A stretch of 34,250 nucleotides of DNA from a virus, in the IMG/VR virus record IMGVR_UViG_3300045921_000849, positions 1 through 34,250 of that record, one strand, 5' to 3'. Positions 25,557 to 33,206 of the stretch are shown here, piece after piece. The notes below the pieces were generated by a model. That model was not told where the DNA came from, did no database searches, and was given only the letters and a program-made list of their open reading frames with translations. Every line of letters starts with the position of its first letter. The stretch's first letter is position 1. Both the position numbers and the translations under genes were made by a program.

Positions 25557-26126
25557 ATGGGCCTGTTGTCCGCCGTCCAAACCGCCGGCACATCCAGAAC
25601 ATCCGCCGAGGTGCTACAGTGGTTGGGAGAGTCCGTAGAGGTCAGCCGTGACCGCACCGCCTATACCTGGGCCGGGTTGAGCGATCGCCTTGGCTTGACG
25701 ATCACGGCGGGAGTACGGCAGCTGGTCAACGTTTTGAAGCAGCAGGGGGGCGAAGAGCAGATGCTAGCCGCCGAACTCTTCGATGACTCGCTGAAGTCGG
25801 GCGGGGTCAACTTCGCAAGCCCTACGGTGCAAGCCGCCCTCGAGCAGATCCGCGCCGGCTTGGATCAAGCCGGGCAAGCGCAGGGGGTCGCCCTGGTTCG
25901 TGCCCTGCTGAGCTTGGGGATTACCTACGCTCCACGCTATACGCTTTATGGGTTAAGGGAACTACCCCGCTTGGAAGAGATTGAGGCGGCCCAGAGGCAA
26001 GCGGCGCAAAAAGCCCGCCTCGTGGCCTGGCAGAACGAGATTCTCAACCCGTTGCTTGCCGCAGGCGGCACGGTGGAAGAAGTGCTTGATGCGATTCTCT
26101 CCCAGACGGAAAGGTGGGAAGGTTAA
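25557..26126 (+). CDS. Unknown 189-residue helical protein
   Basis: The ATG follows AAGGGAGGGTTG. The protein is mainly helical (AEVLQWLGESVEVSRD, then GVRQLVNVLKQQGGEEQM, VQAALEQIRAGLDQAGQ, and a C-terminal AAQRQAAQKARLVAWQNEIL). Its internal phrase DSLKSGGVNFASPTVQAAL reads like a loop between helices. It has no membrane segment. It lies between surface-protein genes and might be a tail-fibre assembly helper, but nothing in the sequence proves that. Confidence 0.65.
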   Translation: MGLLSAVQTAGTSRTSAEVLQWLGESVEVSRDRTAYTWAGLSDRLGLTITAGVRQLVNVLKQQGGEEQMLAAELFDDSLKSGGVNFASPTVQAALEQIRAGLDQAGQAQGVALVRALLSLGITYAPRYTLYGLRELPRLEEIEAAQRQAAQKARLVAWQNEILNPLLAAGGTVEEVLDAILSQTERWEG

Positions 26127-26129
26127 GTC

Positions 26130-27596
26130 ATGTCCGACTACCGAGAGTTTACCCTGCGTGAAGGGGGGCACCGTCTCAACGCGGGCACTTTAGACGGCAC
26201 TACGGAAGCTGCTACTTCGCCCATACTCACCTACGTCAATGGTAGCTGGAACGCCACTACGAGAGTTTACACGGTTCCAGGCGGCTCCAATCCAGTTGCC
26301 GATGGGGTTACGACGGGGATGTACGCTTCCCTGGCGGCAGATACTAACACCGCCGGGCCGGCAGGATATTATGCTGCAGTCGTTGGTGTGACCACAACAA
26401 CGATTACTTTGAATAGCACTTTCTTCCTCGCTCCTGTTGCCGTCCCAGCAACAGGAGGAAGTTTTACGCTGCGTATTGGTGGAGCTTGGGCAGTTCCTGC
26501 TGGTGGTAGCGGTGCAGATTCTTTTCCGTTCAATTACAATTTGACTCCGCTGTCTGGTAGTAACACCTGGCCACGCCTGAATGTCAAAGCACGAAGTGGT
26601 GGCGCGGCGCATCGAATCACGGGAACTCTTTTATATGGAGTTGCCAGCGCACAAGGGGCATTGCTTCAGGGATACGGAACAACCTTCGGAGATGGTGTAC
26701 CTGCTTTATTTGATGTGGGTAGTGTTGGTTCGTTTATCTTGTTGCAATTTCAAATCGCAAACCTCCACTTGATAGATTTTATCTTTGACTGCTCAAACTT
26801 CACAAGTGGCAGCAACTCAGCGATTGTAGCCAATGTAAACACGCCAACAATCGAACGTGTGGCCATCCTGAGCGCGCCGGGACATGGCATTGAAATAGGA
26901 GCCTCTGGGACTGGATTTCAGGTCCTGAATTGTGCCGTCCTTGGATTCGGGCGATACACGACGGGCCGCGCCGGAATTGTTACTGCGGAAGAAGGGGTAA
27001 TCGACCAGTGCTTTCTTGATGGTACGGGTTCCAGTAACGACTGCGACGGGATTCAGATGACTATTGCGACAAACGAGCCAATCTTTCTGGGCAACACCAT
27101 CATCAAAAATTGCACGCGAGCCGGAATTCGCGCGACTTCAACTCCGGTGATGGTAGCCAGTCACTTGACAATTGATAACTGCTCCCTGGGTGTCCAGCTT
27201 ACAGCAGCTATGACTTCTGCCGGAAATTGGTACATGCGCGATAGCATCATCACTCGATGCGCGACCGGAATGGATGCTCCGACTTTCGCGAATCAGTCCA
27301 ACGTTTTGGGATTCCGAAACATTTATTTTTGGGACGTAACGACACAATCGTCGAACTTGAGGGATGGGGCCAAAGAAAATTGGGTGACGATTACGGCCAA
27401 TCCCTTTGTGGATGCAACAAACAACGATTACCGGTTGAACAACAACAATCCCGGCGGCGCTGAGCTAACAAATCAAGCGGTAGCCTTTCATCCTGTCTTT
27501 CCTGCGGACTTTCCTAGTTACGCGGAGCCGGGAGCGATGCAACGGGAAGTAACCAGCAGCAGCGGCGGTGGTGTGATCTTGATCGAGGAGGATTGA
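26130..27596 (+). CDS. Tail spike-like protein with right-handed beta-helix
   Basis: 488 residues. The N-terminal 170 or so have a mixed Thr/Gly-rich domain. The middle is a run of short strands with regular Ile/Val/Leu ladders and Asn/Cys turns (SAIVANVNTPTIERVAILSA, then GIEIGASGTGFQVLNCAVLG, then GVIDQCFLDG, IFLGNTIIKNCTRAGI and ASHLTIDNCSLGVQLTA), typical of pectate-lyase-type beta-helices in phage spikes. It probably binds or cuts host surface sugars. The DNA is clearly poorer in GC and uses more A/T-ending codons than its neighbours, so recent gain from another phage is likely. No catalytic residues were identified. Confidence 0.75.
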   Translation: MSDYREFTLREGGHRLNAGTLDGTTEAATSPILTYVNGSWNATTRVYTVPGGSNPVADGVTTGMYASLAADTNTAGPAGYYAAVVGVTTTTITLNSTFFLAPVAVPATGGSFTLRIGGAWAVPAGGSGADSFPFNYNLTPLSGSNTWPRLNVKARSGGAAHRITGTLLYGVASAQGALLQGYGTTFGDGVPALFDVGSVGSFILLQFQIANLHLIDFIFDCSNFTSGSNSAIVANVNTPTIERVAILSAPGHGIEIGASGTGFQVLNCAVLGFGRYTTGRAGIVTAEEGVIDQCFLDGTGSSNDCDGIQMTIATNEPIFLGNTIIKNCTRAGIRATSTPVMVASHLTIDNCSLGVQLTAAMTSAGNWYMRDSIITRCATGMDAPTFANQSNVLGFRNIYFWDVTTQSSNLRDGAKENWVTITANPFVDATNNDYRLNNNNPGGAELTNQAVAFHPVFPADFPSYAEPGAMQREVTSSSGGGVILIEED

Positions 27597-27599
27597 GCC

Positions 27600-29579
27600 G
27601 TGGCCTTCGACGCAACGCTACGGGCGGGGACCACTTCCAAGATCATCGAAGTGATGATCCGAAGTGAGACGACCGGCCAGGGAGTAACCGGCCTGGCTCA
27701 TGGCAGCGTGACCGCTTCCTATTGCCGGGAAGGCGGGACACGCACAGCGATTACCCTAGCGAGCGGGACCGTGGGCGATGCCTACTCTTCGGGGAAGTGG
27801 GCGCAAGTGGACAGCACCAACACGCCGGGCCTTTACCAGCTGCACCTACCGAATGCCGCGCTGGCCTCAGGCGCGGCTAGTGTTTCCATCTTCCTCAAAG
27901 CGGCGGGCACCATTGACAAGGTAGTACGAATCAACCTACTGGGTGCGGACCTGTACGATGCGATACGCGCCGGTCTGTCGGCTCTACCCAACGCCAACGC
28001 GTCGGCGACCGGCGGGCTGCCTACGGTGGACAGCAACAACGCGGTACGGATTCAAAGCGGCACGGGGACGGGGCAACTCTCGTTCACGGCGGGGATTGCG
28101 GCGGTAAACGTCGCCCAGTTTGGCGGCTCGGCCGGCACCTTCGCGGGTGGTCGGCCCGAGGTGAACGCCACGCACTGGGGAGGGACGGCGGTAGGATCGG
28201 CCAACGTCCGGTCCAATGTGGTTCAGGTGGCCGGGCAAGCCGCGAGTGCGTCGGCGGGGGTAACCTTCCCGGCATCCATTGGGACCAGCACTCTGGACGC
28301 GGCGCAGGTGCGCTCGGCAGTGGGCCTGGCCTCGGCGAACCTGGATACCCAACTTGGGGCGATCGATACGGTTGTCGATTCCGTCCTGGTCCACACGGGC
28401 CGCATGGATGGGCTGATTGAGAACGTGGGCGGGGACCGCTTCACACAGAAGGCTCTCGAGCAAGGGCCGGTTAGCACAGGCGGCGACAGTGCGGCGGATA
28501 TCTACACGTACTTCACTGCCTCGAACCGTCAGGACGTTTTCAAAGCAGACATCTCCGGCCTGCTTACCACGACTGCCTTTAATGCACGGATTCCATCGGC
28601 GATTACCATCACGGGTGGGCGTGTCGCATCGGATGTTGAGCGGTGGCGTGGGACACAACCGGGCACACTGGATAGCAATGGTTTCGTGCCCGGTAATCTC
28701 GCCGCGATCAACGGCAACACCACACGGGCCGGCACCCTTTCCACCTGGATCGATAACAACCGCCTGGATGTCGCCGTGTCTACCGTGGGCGGTGATAGCG
28801 CAGCGGATATCTACACCTATTTCACAAGCAGCAACCGACAGGACACCTTCCGCGCCGATGTGTCGAGTTTGGCGACGACGGCCCAGCTGAACGCGCGCAC
28901 CTTAGCGGCAGCGGACTATGCGACGGCAGCGGCGGTTGCGGCGTTGCCGTCCGCAGGGGCAATTGCTATCCAGGTGGACAGCACCTTGTCGGCGGCCCAC
29001 GGGGCGGGTTCGTGGACGACGGCGACGGGCTTTGCCCTGGCCGCAACCGCCCCCAGCTGGTGGCTAGCGCCGGTGGACGTGTCGGCCGATGTCTCGAGCA
29101 TCAAGGCCAAGACGGACCAGCTGGTGTTCGTGGAGGGCAAGGTGGAGGCCAACGCGACAGCCGTCATCGATGAGTCGACGGTGTCCACCCTGATTTCGGG
29201 CACAACGCAAGGGGTGGTTGCGGGCCTTGGCTCGGCGCGGATCACCGTGCGGTCGCCGCTCTCCCCGCGCGGCAAGACGTTGACGATTCGCCCAGGCGAC
29301 GATTACTTCGCCACCGACCGGGCGGTGCCCGAGTGGGAGGAGGAGGCTGCCGGTTGGCCCGTCCTGACCGGGGCGGCGATTACCTTGTCGGTCAACGGTG
29401 GGACGCTGGGAATCGCCGGCTCGGTCGTCGTGGCCACGGGCAGCAACAAGAAAGTGCGCGTCGAGATGACCGCCGCCCAGTCGATCCAGATTCAGCAGTC
29501 GCCCTACGAACTGCTCGCGACGTTACCCGGCAGCGGCCACGTCGTCACCCTGGCCAAGGGCATGGTGATCACGGAGTGA
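27600..29579 (+). CDS. Tail fibre protein with internal repeats
   Basis: 659 residues from GTG 27600 (GGAGGA 8 bp upstream). The N-terminal 110 or so look like a virion-attachment beta domain (AFDATLRAGTTSKIIEVMIR, then LYQLHLPNAALASGAASVSI). The body is a Thr/Ser/Ala/Gly-rich fibre. A repeat unit GGDSAADIYTYFT(A/S)SNRQ occurs at about 294 and 397, and shorter related SALPNAN/LDTQLGAIDTVVDSV segments look like trimeric coiled-coil parts. The C-terminal domain (about 575-659) is beta. It is 4 bp after the spike gene. The product probably determines host range. Confidence 0.75.
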   Translation: MAFDATLRAGTTSKIIEVMIRSETTGQGVTGLAHGSVTASYCREGGTRTAITLASGTVGDAYSSGKWAQVDSTNTPGLYQLHLPNAALASGAASVSIFLKAAGTIDKVVRINLLGADLYDAIRAGLSALPNANASATGGLPTVDSNNAVRIQSGTGTGQLSFTAGIAAVNVAQFGGSAGTFAGGRPEVNATHWGGTAVGSANVRSNVVQVAGQAASASAGVTFPASIGTSTLDAAQVRSAVGLASANLDTQLGAIDTVVDSVLVHTGRMDGLIENVGGDRFTQKALEQGPVSTGGDSAADIYTYFTASNRQDVFKADISGLLTTTAFNARIPSAITITGGRVASDVERWRGTQPGTLDSNGFVPGNLAAINGNTTRAGTLSTWIDNNRLDVAVSTVGGDSAADIYTYFTSSNRQDTFRADVSSLATTAQLNARTLAAADYATAAAVAALPSAGAIAIQVDSTLSAAHGAGSWTTATGFALAATAPSWWLAPVDVSADVSSIKAKTDQLVFVEGKVEANATAVIDESTVSTLISGTTQGVVAGLGSARITVRSPLSPRGKTLTIRPGDDYFATDRAVPEWEEEAAGWPVLTGAAITLSVNGGTLGIAGSVVVATGSNKKVRVEMTAAQSIQIQQSPYELLATLPGSGHVVTLAKGMVITE

Positions 29580-29580
29580 C

Positions 29581-29598
29581 GGGTAGTTTCCTTTGCAT
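29581..29598 (+). promoter_or_regulatory. Recurring motif GGTAGTTTCCTTTGCA, copy 4
   Basis: GGGTAGTTTCCTTTGCAT directly before a palindrome (29600-29613) and 36 bp before the gene at 29635. It has one extra base in the middle compared with copies 1 and 3. Confidence 0.4.
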
Positions 29599-29599
29599 A

Positions 29600-29613
29600 G
29601 CCCGACGCCGGGC
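29600..29613. repeat. GC palindrome, intergenic
   Basis: A perfect GCCCGACGCCGGGC immediately after motif copy 4. Confidence 0.9.
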
Positions 29614-29634
29614 GGATTTGCAGAGGAAACCGCC

Positions 29635-29787
29635 ATGCACGAGCAGTGGTTGCGACCCGGGGAAATCAAACTGACCATCGATTTAGCCCAGATGGCCGCG
29701 CCGTGGTGGGCGGGTGTTACCGTTGGCGCCGTTGTCACCGCTATTGTCCTCTTGGTGCTCTACAACTTCATCCACCCTCGGAGGTGA
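29635..29787 (+). CDS. Small single-pass membrane protein
   Basis: 50 residues: a polar N-terminus (HEQWLRPGEIKLTIDLAQMA) then one strong membrane helix (WWAGVTVGAVVTAIVLLVLY) and a short basic end (NFIHPRR). AGAGGAAA precedes the ATG. Size and shape fit a small holin, antiholin or other envelope protein at the start of a lysis cassette. The next gene starts 2 bp after the stop. Confidence 0.65.
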   Translation: MHEQWLRPGEIKLTIDLAQMAAPWWAGVTVGAVVTAIVLLVLYNFIHPRR

Positions 29788-29789
29788 TC

Positions 29790-30074
29790 GTGACCCGTGA
29801 ACAACGAAATCACCTGCTGTTCGGCCTGCTCACCGCCGCCCTGGCCGCCGGCGTGACCTACCTGGCGGAGAACACGACCGGAACTAGCACAACCGTTCGT
29901 GTCGGCGACCTGATTGCTTCGGCATTGTTCGGCGCTGCCAGTTACTTCATCGCCTGGTACCAAACGACCAAACCGAACCCCACGCCGCCGCCCGCTGCCC
30001 CGCAACCCCCCAACCTGCCGCCGATTCCCGACGCCGGGCGACACGAGGGTGCCGACAATGAAGCGAAAGACTAA
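29790..30074 (+). CDS. Holin-like protein with two membrane segments
   Basis: 94 residues from GTG 29790 (GGAGGT 4 bp upstream, overlapping the end of the previous gene). Two membrane helices are visible (HLLFGLLTAALAAGVTYLA and VGDLIASALFGAASYFIAWY), followed by a Pro-rich tail that ends in palindrome-coded PDAGRH. The layout of short N-terminus, two helices and a charged/proline tail fits class II holins, but no motif is specific. It overlaps the next gene by 17 bp. Confidence 0.6.
   Translation: MTREQRNHLLFGLLTAALAAGVTYLAENTTGTSTTVRVGDLIASALFGAASYFIAWYQTTKPNPTPPPAAPQPPNLPPIPDAGRHEGADNEAKD
30028..30040. repeat. GC palindrome in the holin-like gene, one base short
   Basis: CCCGACGCCGGGC preceded by TT, in frame, read as PDAGR. 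Confidence 0.8.
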
Positions 30075-30729
30075 TCACAACCTGTTTGGTGCCCTACTCC
30101 TTCTGGGCGGTCTGGGTCTTTCCCTGACCACCGGCAGCCAGGTTCTTGGACCTGTTGCCGAGCAGTACGGGGCTTACGTCACCCCGGAGCCGGTCAGCAA
30201 AGAAGGTGTTGTCGCTCGGGCCGCCGTGCCCCGCGAGTGGCACATCAAGAACAAAGGGGGGAGCGACGGCGCGGGTTTGTGCGTCTACGCCAGTGCCGCG
30301 CACATGGGCCGCATGCAGGGCGACCCGGTCTTCGCGGGCATGTTTGAATGGATGCGGAATTTCCCCGGAGGCAGTTACCCGCGGAAGTTTAAGGCCAGTG
30401 TCGAACGCTACGCTCGCGAGAAGGGACTGCCTGAGCCTAGTTGGGTCCAGGTGGAACGCGCCGACTGGGAGTTGCTGCGGATTGCCTGCGAGTCGGGCCG
30501 AGCGGTGGGAACCACCTATTCGATTAGCCCCACGGGCCGCTATGGCGGTCGGCGCATCGCCCACATGGTCAACACGGTTCACTTTGATGGGCAGCGACTG
30601 GCTATCCTCGACAACAACTTTCCCGGATCGTACGAGTGGATGACCCGCGACGAAGCGCAGCGGGTGGGCGTGCTCGACTGGGTGATTATCCTTCTGACGC
30701 CAGGCGTTCCGCCACGGCCATGGAACTGA
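30058..30729 (+). CDS. Exported cysteine-peptidase-like protein; possible endolysin
   Basis: 223 residues. The N-terminus has a signal peptide or anchor (MKRKTNHNLFGALLLLGG onward). The mature part has DGAGLCVYASAAHMGRMQG with Cys75 at the start of a helix, then IAHMVNTVHFDG (His169 or His175) and LDNNFPGSYEW (Asn186/Asn187), in the order Cys, His, Asn/Asp of papain-like or C39-like peptidases. No known endolysin family was recognised. Position next to a holin-like gene makes wall degradation plausible, through an amidase or endopeptidase of this fold. A processing protease is the other option. Confidence 0.6.
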   Translation: MKRKTNHNLFGALLLLGGLGLSLTTGSQVLGPVAEQYGAYVTPEPVSKEGVVARAAVPREWHIKNKGGSDGAGLCVYASAAHMGRMQGDPVFAGMFEWMRNFPGGSYPRKFKASVERYAREKGLPEPSWVQVERADWELLRIACESGRAVGTTYSISPTGRYGGRRIAHMVNTVHFDGQRLAILDNNFPGSYEWMTRDEAQRVGVLDWVIILLTPGVPPRPWN

Positions 30730-30738
30730 GGTGAAAAC

Positions 30739-31374
30739 GTGATGCTCTATGCCAAACTTCTGCTTCTTGTGGGCCTTGTTTCCCTGTTCTTTGTGGCCCC
30801 ACCCCAGCCGGGGCCAACCTTTCCCACGGGTCCGGTCTACGGCGATACGGACCTGCCCACGGGGGTAGTCCGCGAACGGCTTTCACCGGTGCCCCGCTAC
30901 GAGGTGGATGGCGACCCCGTGACACGCCAAGAGGTGATTGATGCCATTGGCCGAGTCCCGGACGACACGCGCAAAACCTGGGTGGTGATCGTCGGTCGGG
31001 AGGCGGACACCCAACGGGTACTGGACGACTTCGGCAAGCCTGAACTGGCCCGCTTTCGCGACAGCATTATTGTGCGTGCCTACACGCCGGATCACCCGGT
31101 GGTCCGCGATCGCGGCTACGTCGGCACCGGCAGCCCCTCGATCACGGTGGTTCAGCCGGACGGCCGGGTAATCGCGCGCAACCGCGACGGCCAGTATTAC
31201 GGTGCGGCCTGGCTGTCCAGCGCTATCGAACAAAAACCCTACACCCCGGACACGGACCCGGACATCCATCGACCTCGCCTGCCCCAATCGGTAGCTGAAG
31301 TGCCGTGGTGGGCCTGGGCCGTTGGCGGTGCGGCGTTGGCGTTCTTCCTCCTCAACTATCGGAAGCGAGACTGA
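30739..31374 (+). CDS. Exported membrane-anchored protein with possible thioredoxin-like core
   Basis: 211 residues from GTG 30739 (GAGGTG 7 bp upstream); ATG 30742 is the alternative. It has a signal peptide or anchor (LYAKLLLLVGLVSLFFVA) and a C-terminal membrane helix (VPWWAWAVGGAALAFFLLNY) with basic end RKRD. The middle has alternating strands and helices (TWVVIVGREADTQRVLDDFG, then SIIVRAYTPDHP and SPSITVVQPDGRVIARNRDG), which could be a thioredoxin-like fold without the CxxC motif. No family was recognised. It is one of four successive envelope proteins of similar build. Confidence 0.6.
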   Translation: MMLYAKLLLLVGLVSLFFVAPPQPGPTFPTGPVYGDTDLPTGVVRERLSPVPRYEVDGDPVTRQEVIDAIGRVPDDTRKTWVVIVGREADTQRVLDDFGKPELARFRDSIIVRAYTPDHPVVRDRGYVGTGSPSITVVQPDGRVIARNRDGQYYGAAWLSSAIEQKPYTPDTDPDIHRPRLPQSVAEVPWWAWAVGGAALAFFLLNYRKRD

Positions 31375-31377
31375 ACA

Positions 31378-31881
31378 TTGAAAGCCAAGACCTGGATTGC
31401 CCTGCTGGTGGTGGTGTGTGCCGGCGCGGCCCTCATCCCGATGCTCCCCAAGCCGGCAGACCCTTTCCTTGAGCCGGTAGAGAAACCACCCATCGAAGAC
31501 ACTCAAAGGCCCGACGCCGGGCGACACGTTGAAAACCCACCCCGAGCTTGGGACCACTCCGGTCCGACGCCGGGCAACACGTGCGGCCCGATGCCGGGCG
31601 ACACGGCCGGCGTTACGATTCGCTCGCTCAGCCTGGAGAGCAATGGCACCTTGCTACAGCTGAGCAAAGACCGTTTGGGTTTGGCGGTCCTACAGATCCG
31701 TGACGGCCAAGGCCGTTGGTGGGCGATTCCCGTGGACAACTTGCCGGCGATTGCCCAGCGATACCACACGCGAGGCCCGACGCCGGGCGACAAGAAAGGC
31801 CCGACGCCGGGCGACAAGAAAGGCCCGACGCCGGGCGACAAGGGGGAACTTGGCCTACTCGAAAAAGGAGACAAGGAATGA
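31378..31881 (+). CDS. Exported or anchored protein with palindrome-coded repeats
   Basis: 167 residues from TTG 31378; a weak ribosome binding site precedes it, so the start is uncertain. An N-terminal hydrophobic helix (WIALLVVVCAGAALIPML) is followed by a Pro-rich linker with three palindromes, a small beta domain (TIRSLSLESNGTLLQLSKD, then VLQIRDGQGRWWAIPVDNLP), and a tail of three GPTPGDK units. The small domain is the only part not derived from repeats or linkers. Function unknown. The stop overlaps the next start (ATGA). Confidence 0.6.
   Translation: MKAKTWIALLVVVCAGAALIPMLPKPADPFLEPVEKPPIEDTQRPDAGRHVENPPRAWDHSGPTPGNTCGPMPGDTAGVTIRSLSLESNGTLLQLSKDRLGLAVLQIRDGQGRWWAIPVDNLPAIAQRYHTRGPTPGDKKGPTPGDKKGPTPGDKGELGLLEKGDKE
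31509..31599. repeat. Three GC palindromes inside the gene at 31378
   Basis: 31509-31522 perfect; 31562-31575 GTCCGACGCCGGGC; 31586-31599 GCCCGATGCCGGGC. All lie in the Pro-rich linker. Confidence 0.85.
31775..31836. repeat. Three-copy palindrome array of 24-bp period
   Basis: GCCCGACGCCGGGC at 31775, 31799 and 31823 with GACAAGAAAG spacers, in frame, read as GPTPGDKK. The same 24-bp unit in the same frame is used in the scaffold-like region at 11430-11515. Confidence 0.97.
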
Positions 31882-32396
31882 TTTACGCCCTCTTGCTTCT
31901 TACGCTCGGCCAATCATCGGTTGAGCATGCCCCGCCCCTTAAGCACGATCCGGGCAATCTGGCGGTCAACGCGACGGTGACTCGTCTGGGCACGCCGCAG
32001 CAAACCTATATTGGTGTGATCGGTCGGCGTGACGATGGATCTTATGGCTTCGTCAACGAGGTGCCCGGTAGCAACTACCTCTACCAGTTCGAGCCGGGCT
32101 TTGGCTGTTACTACACCCACCCCAGCAACCAGAAAGAGGCGGAGAAGTTCGCCCATGCCAACGCGGCCCTTCCTCGCTGGGAAGCGGAGCGAATCATGCA
32201 GCGTGTGCTGGAGCAGCGATGTCCTGGCCCTGGCCCCTGCCCGGCACCTCAGCCAGAGCCGTATCAACCAGCGCCCCAGCCGCAGCCCTATCGGCCGGCC
32301 ATGCCGACCATGCAGCCGTGGTACATGCAGCCCTCGTACCTCCTCGCGGGCGGCGCGGTGCTGCTCGGGCTTGTACTTCTCTTGCGAAAGGATTGA
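31878..32396 (+). CDS. Exported protein with C-terminal membrane anchor
   Basis: 172 residues. It has a signal peptide (MIYALLLLTLGQSSVEHA), a small domain (NATVTRLGTPQQTYIGVIG, then YGFVNEVPGSNYLYQFEPGF), a Pro/Gln-rich stretch (PQPEPYQPAPQPQPYRP) and a C-terminal membrane helix (YLLAGGAVLLGLVLLLRKD). This matches the layout of the gene at 30739. AAGGA lies before the ATG. No family was recognised. The two could form an envelope complex, but this is inferred from build and neighbourhood only. Confidence 0.6.
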   Translation: MIYALLLLTLGQSSVEHAPPLKHDPGNLAVNATVTRLGTPQQTYIGVIGRRDDGSYGFVNEVPGSNYLYQFEPGFGCYYTHPSNQKEAEKFAHANAALPRWEAERIMQRVLEQRCPGPGPCPAPQPEPYQPAPQPQPYRPAMPTMQPWYMQPSYLLAGGAVLLGLVLLLRKD

Positions 32397-32399
32397 CCC

Positions 32400-32747
32400 G
32401 TGCCCACGTACTACGCCACACCCCCGGCCGACAACACCCTACTCCTCCTAGGTGGCCTGCTCGCCTTGGGCTACTTCCTCTTGCGGAACAACCCGGACCT
32501 GGCCAGCCAACTGGGCCTCGGCCACCCGGCCAAACGTCCACCGAGCACGCCTGCCGCACCCGAGTTGCCGGCGGAACCCGAGCCGGTAGACGTAGACGGC
32601 AAGCTCGCCACCCGGCCAGCCCTGCGTCTGCTTCTAGACGCCCTGAGCGTTGCCGCCGCCGTCACACCCAACAAGATCGACGATGTCTTGCTGACCCTGG
32701 CCCGGCAGGTAATCGGCGATGCGAAGAAAGAAGAACCCAGGTCCTGA
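32400..32747 (+). CDS. Small membrane protein ending the envelope-protein run
   Basis: 115 residues from GTG 32400 (AAAGGA 8 bp upstream). An N-terminal membrane helix (NTLLLLGGLLALGYFLL) is followed by a Pro-rich linker and a helical end (PALRLLLDALSVAAAVTPNK, then DDVLLTLARQVIGDAKK). It is the last gene of the phage-like plus-strand run. No family was recognised. Confidence 0.6.
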   Translation: MPTYYATPPADNTLLLLGGLLALGYFLLRNNPDLASQLGLGHPAKRPPSTPAAPELPAEPEPVDVDGKLATRPALRLLLDALSVAAAVTPNKIDDVLLTLARQVIGDAKKEEPRS

Positions 32748-32761
32748 TTGGCGACACCCTT

Positions 32762-33055
32762 CTAGCCCGGCGTCGGGCCTTTCTTCTTTTGCCCGACGCC
32801 GAGCCTTTCTTCTTTTGCCCGACGCCGAGCCTTTCTTCTTTTGCCCGACGCCGAGCCTTTCTTCTTTTGCCCGGCGTCGGGCTCCTCCTCTTGCGAGAGA
32901 TACTCTTTCTCCAAAGCCAGTAGACCGGCTCGGAACACGTCCGACCGGGATAGACGGGATATCCCCAGCCGCGCAGCCATGGCGACCGCCAGGGCGTCGG
33001 CCCTGGCAAGATCCGCTTCGCTGAAGCGATAGCTGGTCATTTTTGTCTCGGACAT
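32762..33055 (-). CDS. Ribbon-helix-helix DNA-binding protein
   Basis: 97 residues. The start at 33055 was chosen because AGGGAGG lies 6 bp upstream on the minus strand; longer in-frame starts lack this. Residues 5-55 fit the CopG/Arc-type fold: strand KMTSYRFSEADLARADALA, then helix and RLSRSDVFRAGLLALEKE. The last 40 or so residues (GQKKKGSASGKRRKARRRA...) are encoded by the palindrome array and form a strongly basic tail. This is the only minus-strand gene outside the IS. It may regulate the phage genes or its own promoter, or be the antitoxin part of a lost pair; no toxin-like gene is next to it. Confidence 0.7.
   Translation of the reverse strand: MSETKMTSYRFSEADLARADALAVAMAARLGISRLSRSDVFRAGLLALEKEYLSQEEEPDAGQKKKGSASGKRRKARRRAKEERLGVGQKKKGPTPG
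32765..32790 (+). terminator. Likely terminator at the end of the phage operon
   Basis: GCCCG-GCGT-CGGGC followed by CTTTCTTCTTTT, 18 bp after the last plus-strand phage gene. The next four array units have the same shape, so termination signals are stacked five deep. The T-tract is only on the plus-strand transcript, so it should not stop the minus-strand regulator gene. Confidence 0.5.
32765..32882. repeat. Five-copy palindrome array with T-rich spacers (26-bp period)
   Basis: Units start at 32765, 32791, 32817, 32843 and 32869. The outer two are perfect (GCCCGGCGTCGGGC); the inner three are GCCCGACGCCGAGC, with one broken base pair. All four spacers are identical, CTTTCTTCTTTT. Confidence 0.97.
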
Positions 33056-33141
33056 TCGCGCCTCCCTATCGGTATCCTGCTTAGCATATTCTACCGTATC
33101 GACACGGACTGGAAACTTTTCCGGAAGATCGCCTCGCCGTA

Positions 33142-33170
33142 TTGACACTGTATATACACTCGTATAAACT
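33142..33170 (+). promoter_or_regulatory. Candidate promoter for the LRR gene
   Basis: TTGACA at 33142-33147, then TATAAA at 33163-33168 (15 bp) or TAAACT at 33165-33170 (17 bp), 37-40 bp before the LRR start. It is the most AT-rich stretch in this part and lies in the divergent spacer shared with the regulator gene. Confidence 0.4.
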
Positions 33171-33206
33171 AATAGAGCTAAAGAAAAACACGCACCCAAA
33201 GGAACC

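Noticed and set aside
30739-31374. Thioredoxin/disulphide oxidoreductase
   Set aside because: The fold may be similar, but no CxxC motif is present, so enzymatic function is not claimed.
32762-33055. Antitoxin of a toxin-antitoxin pair
   Set aside because: No toxin-sized gene overlaps or adjoins it on the same strand, so only the DNA-binding fold is claimed.
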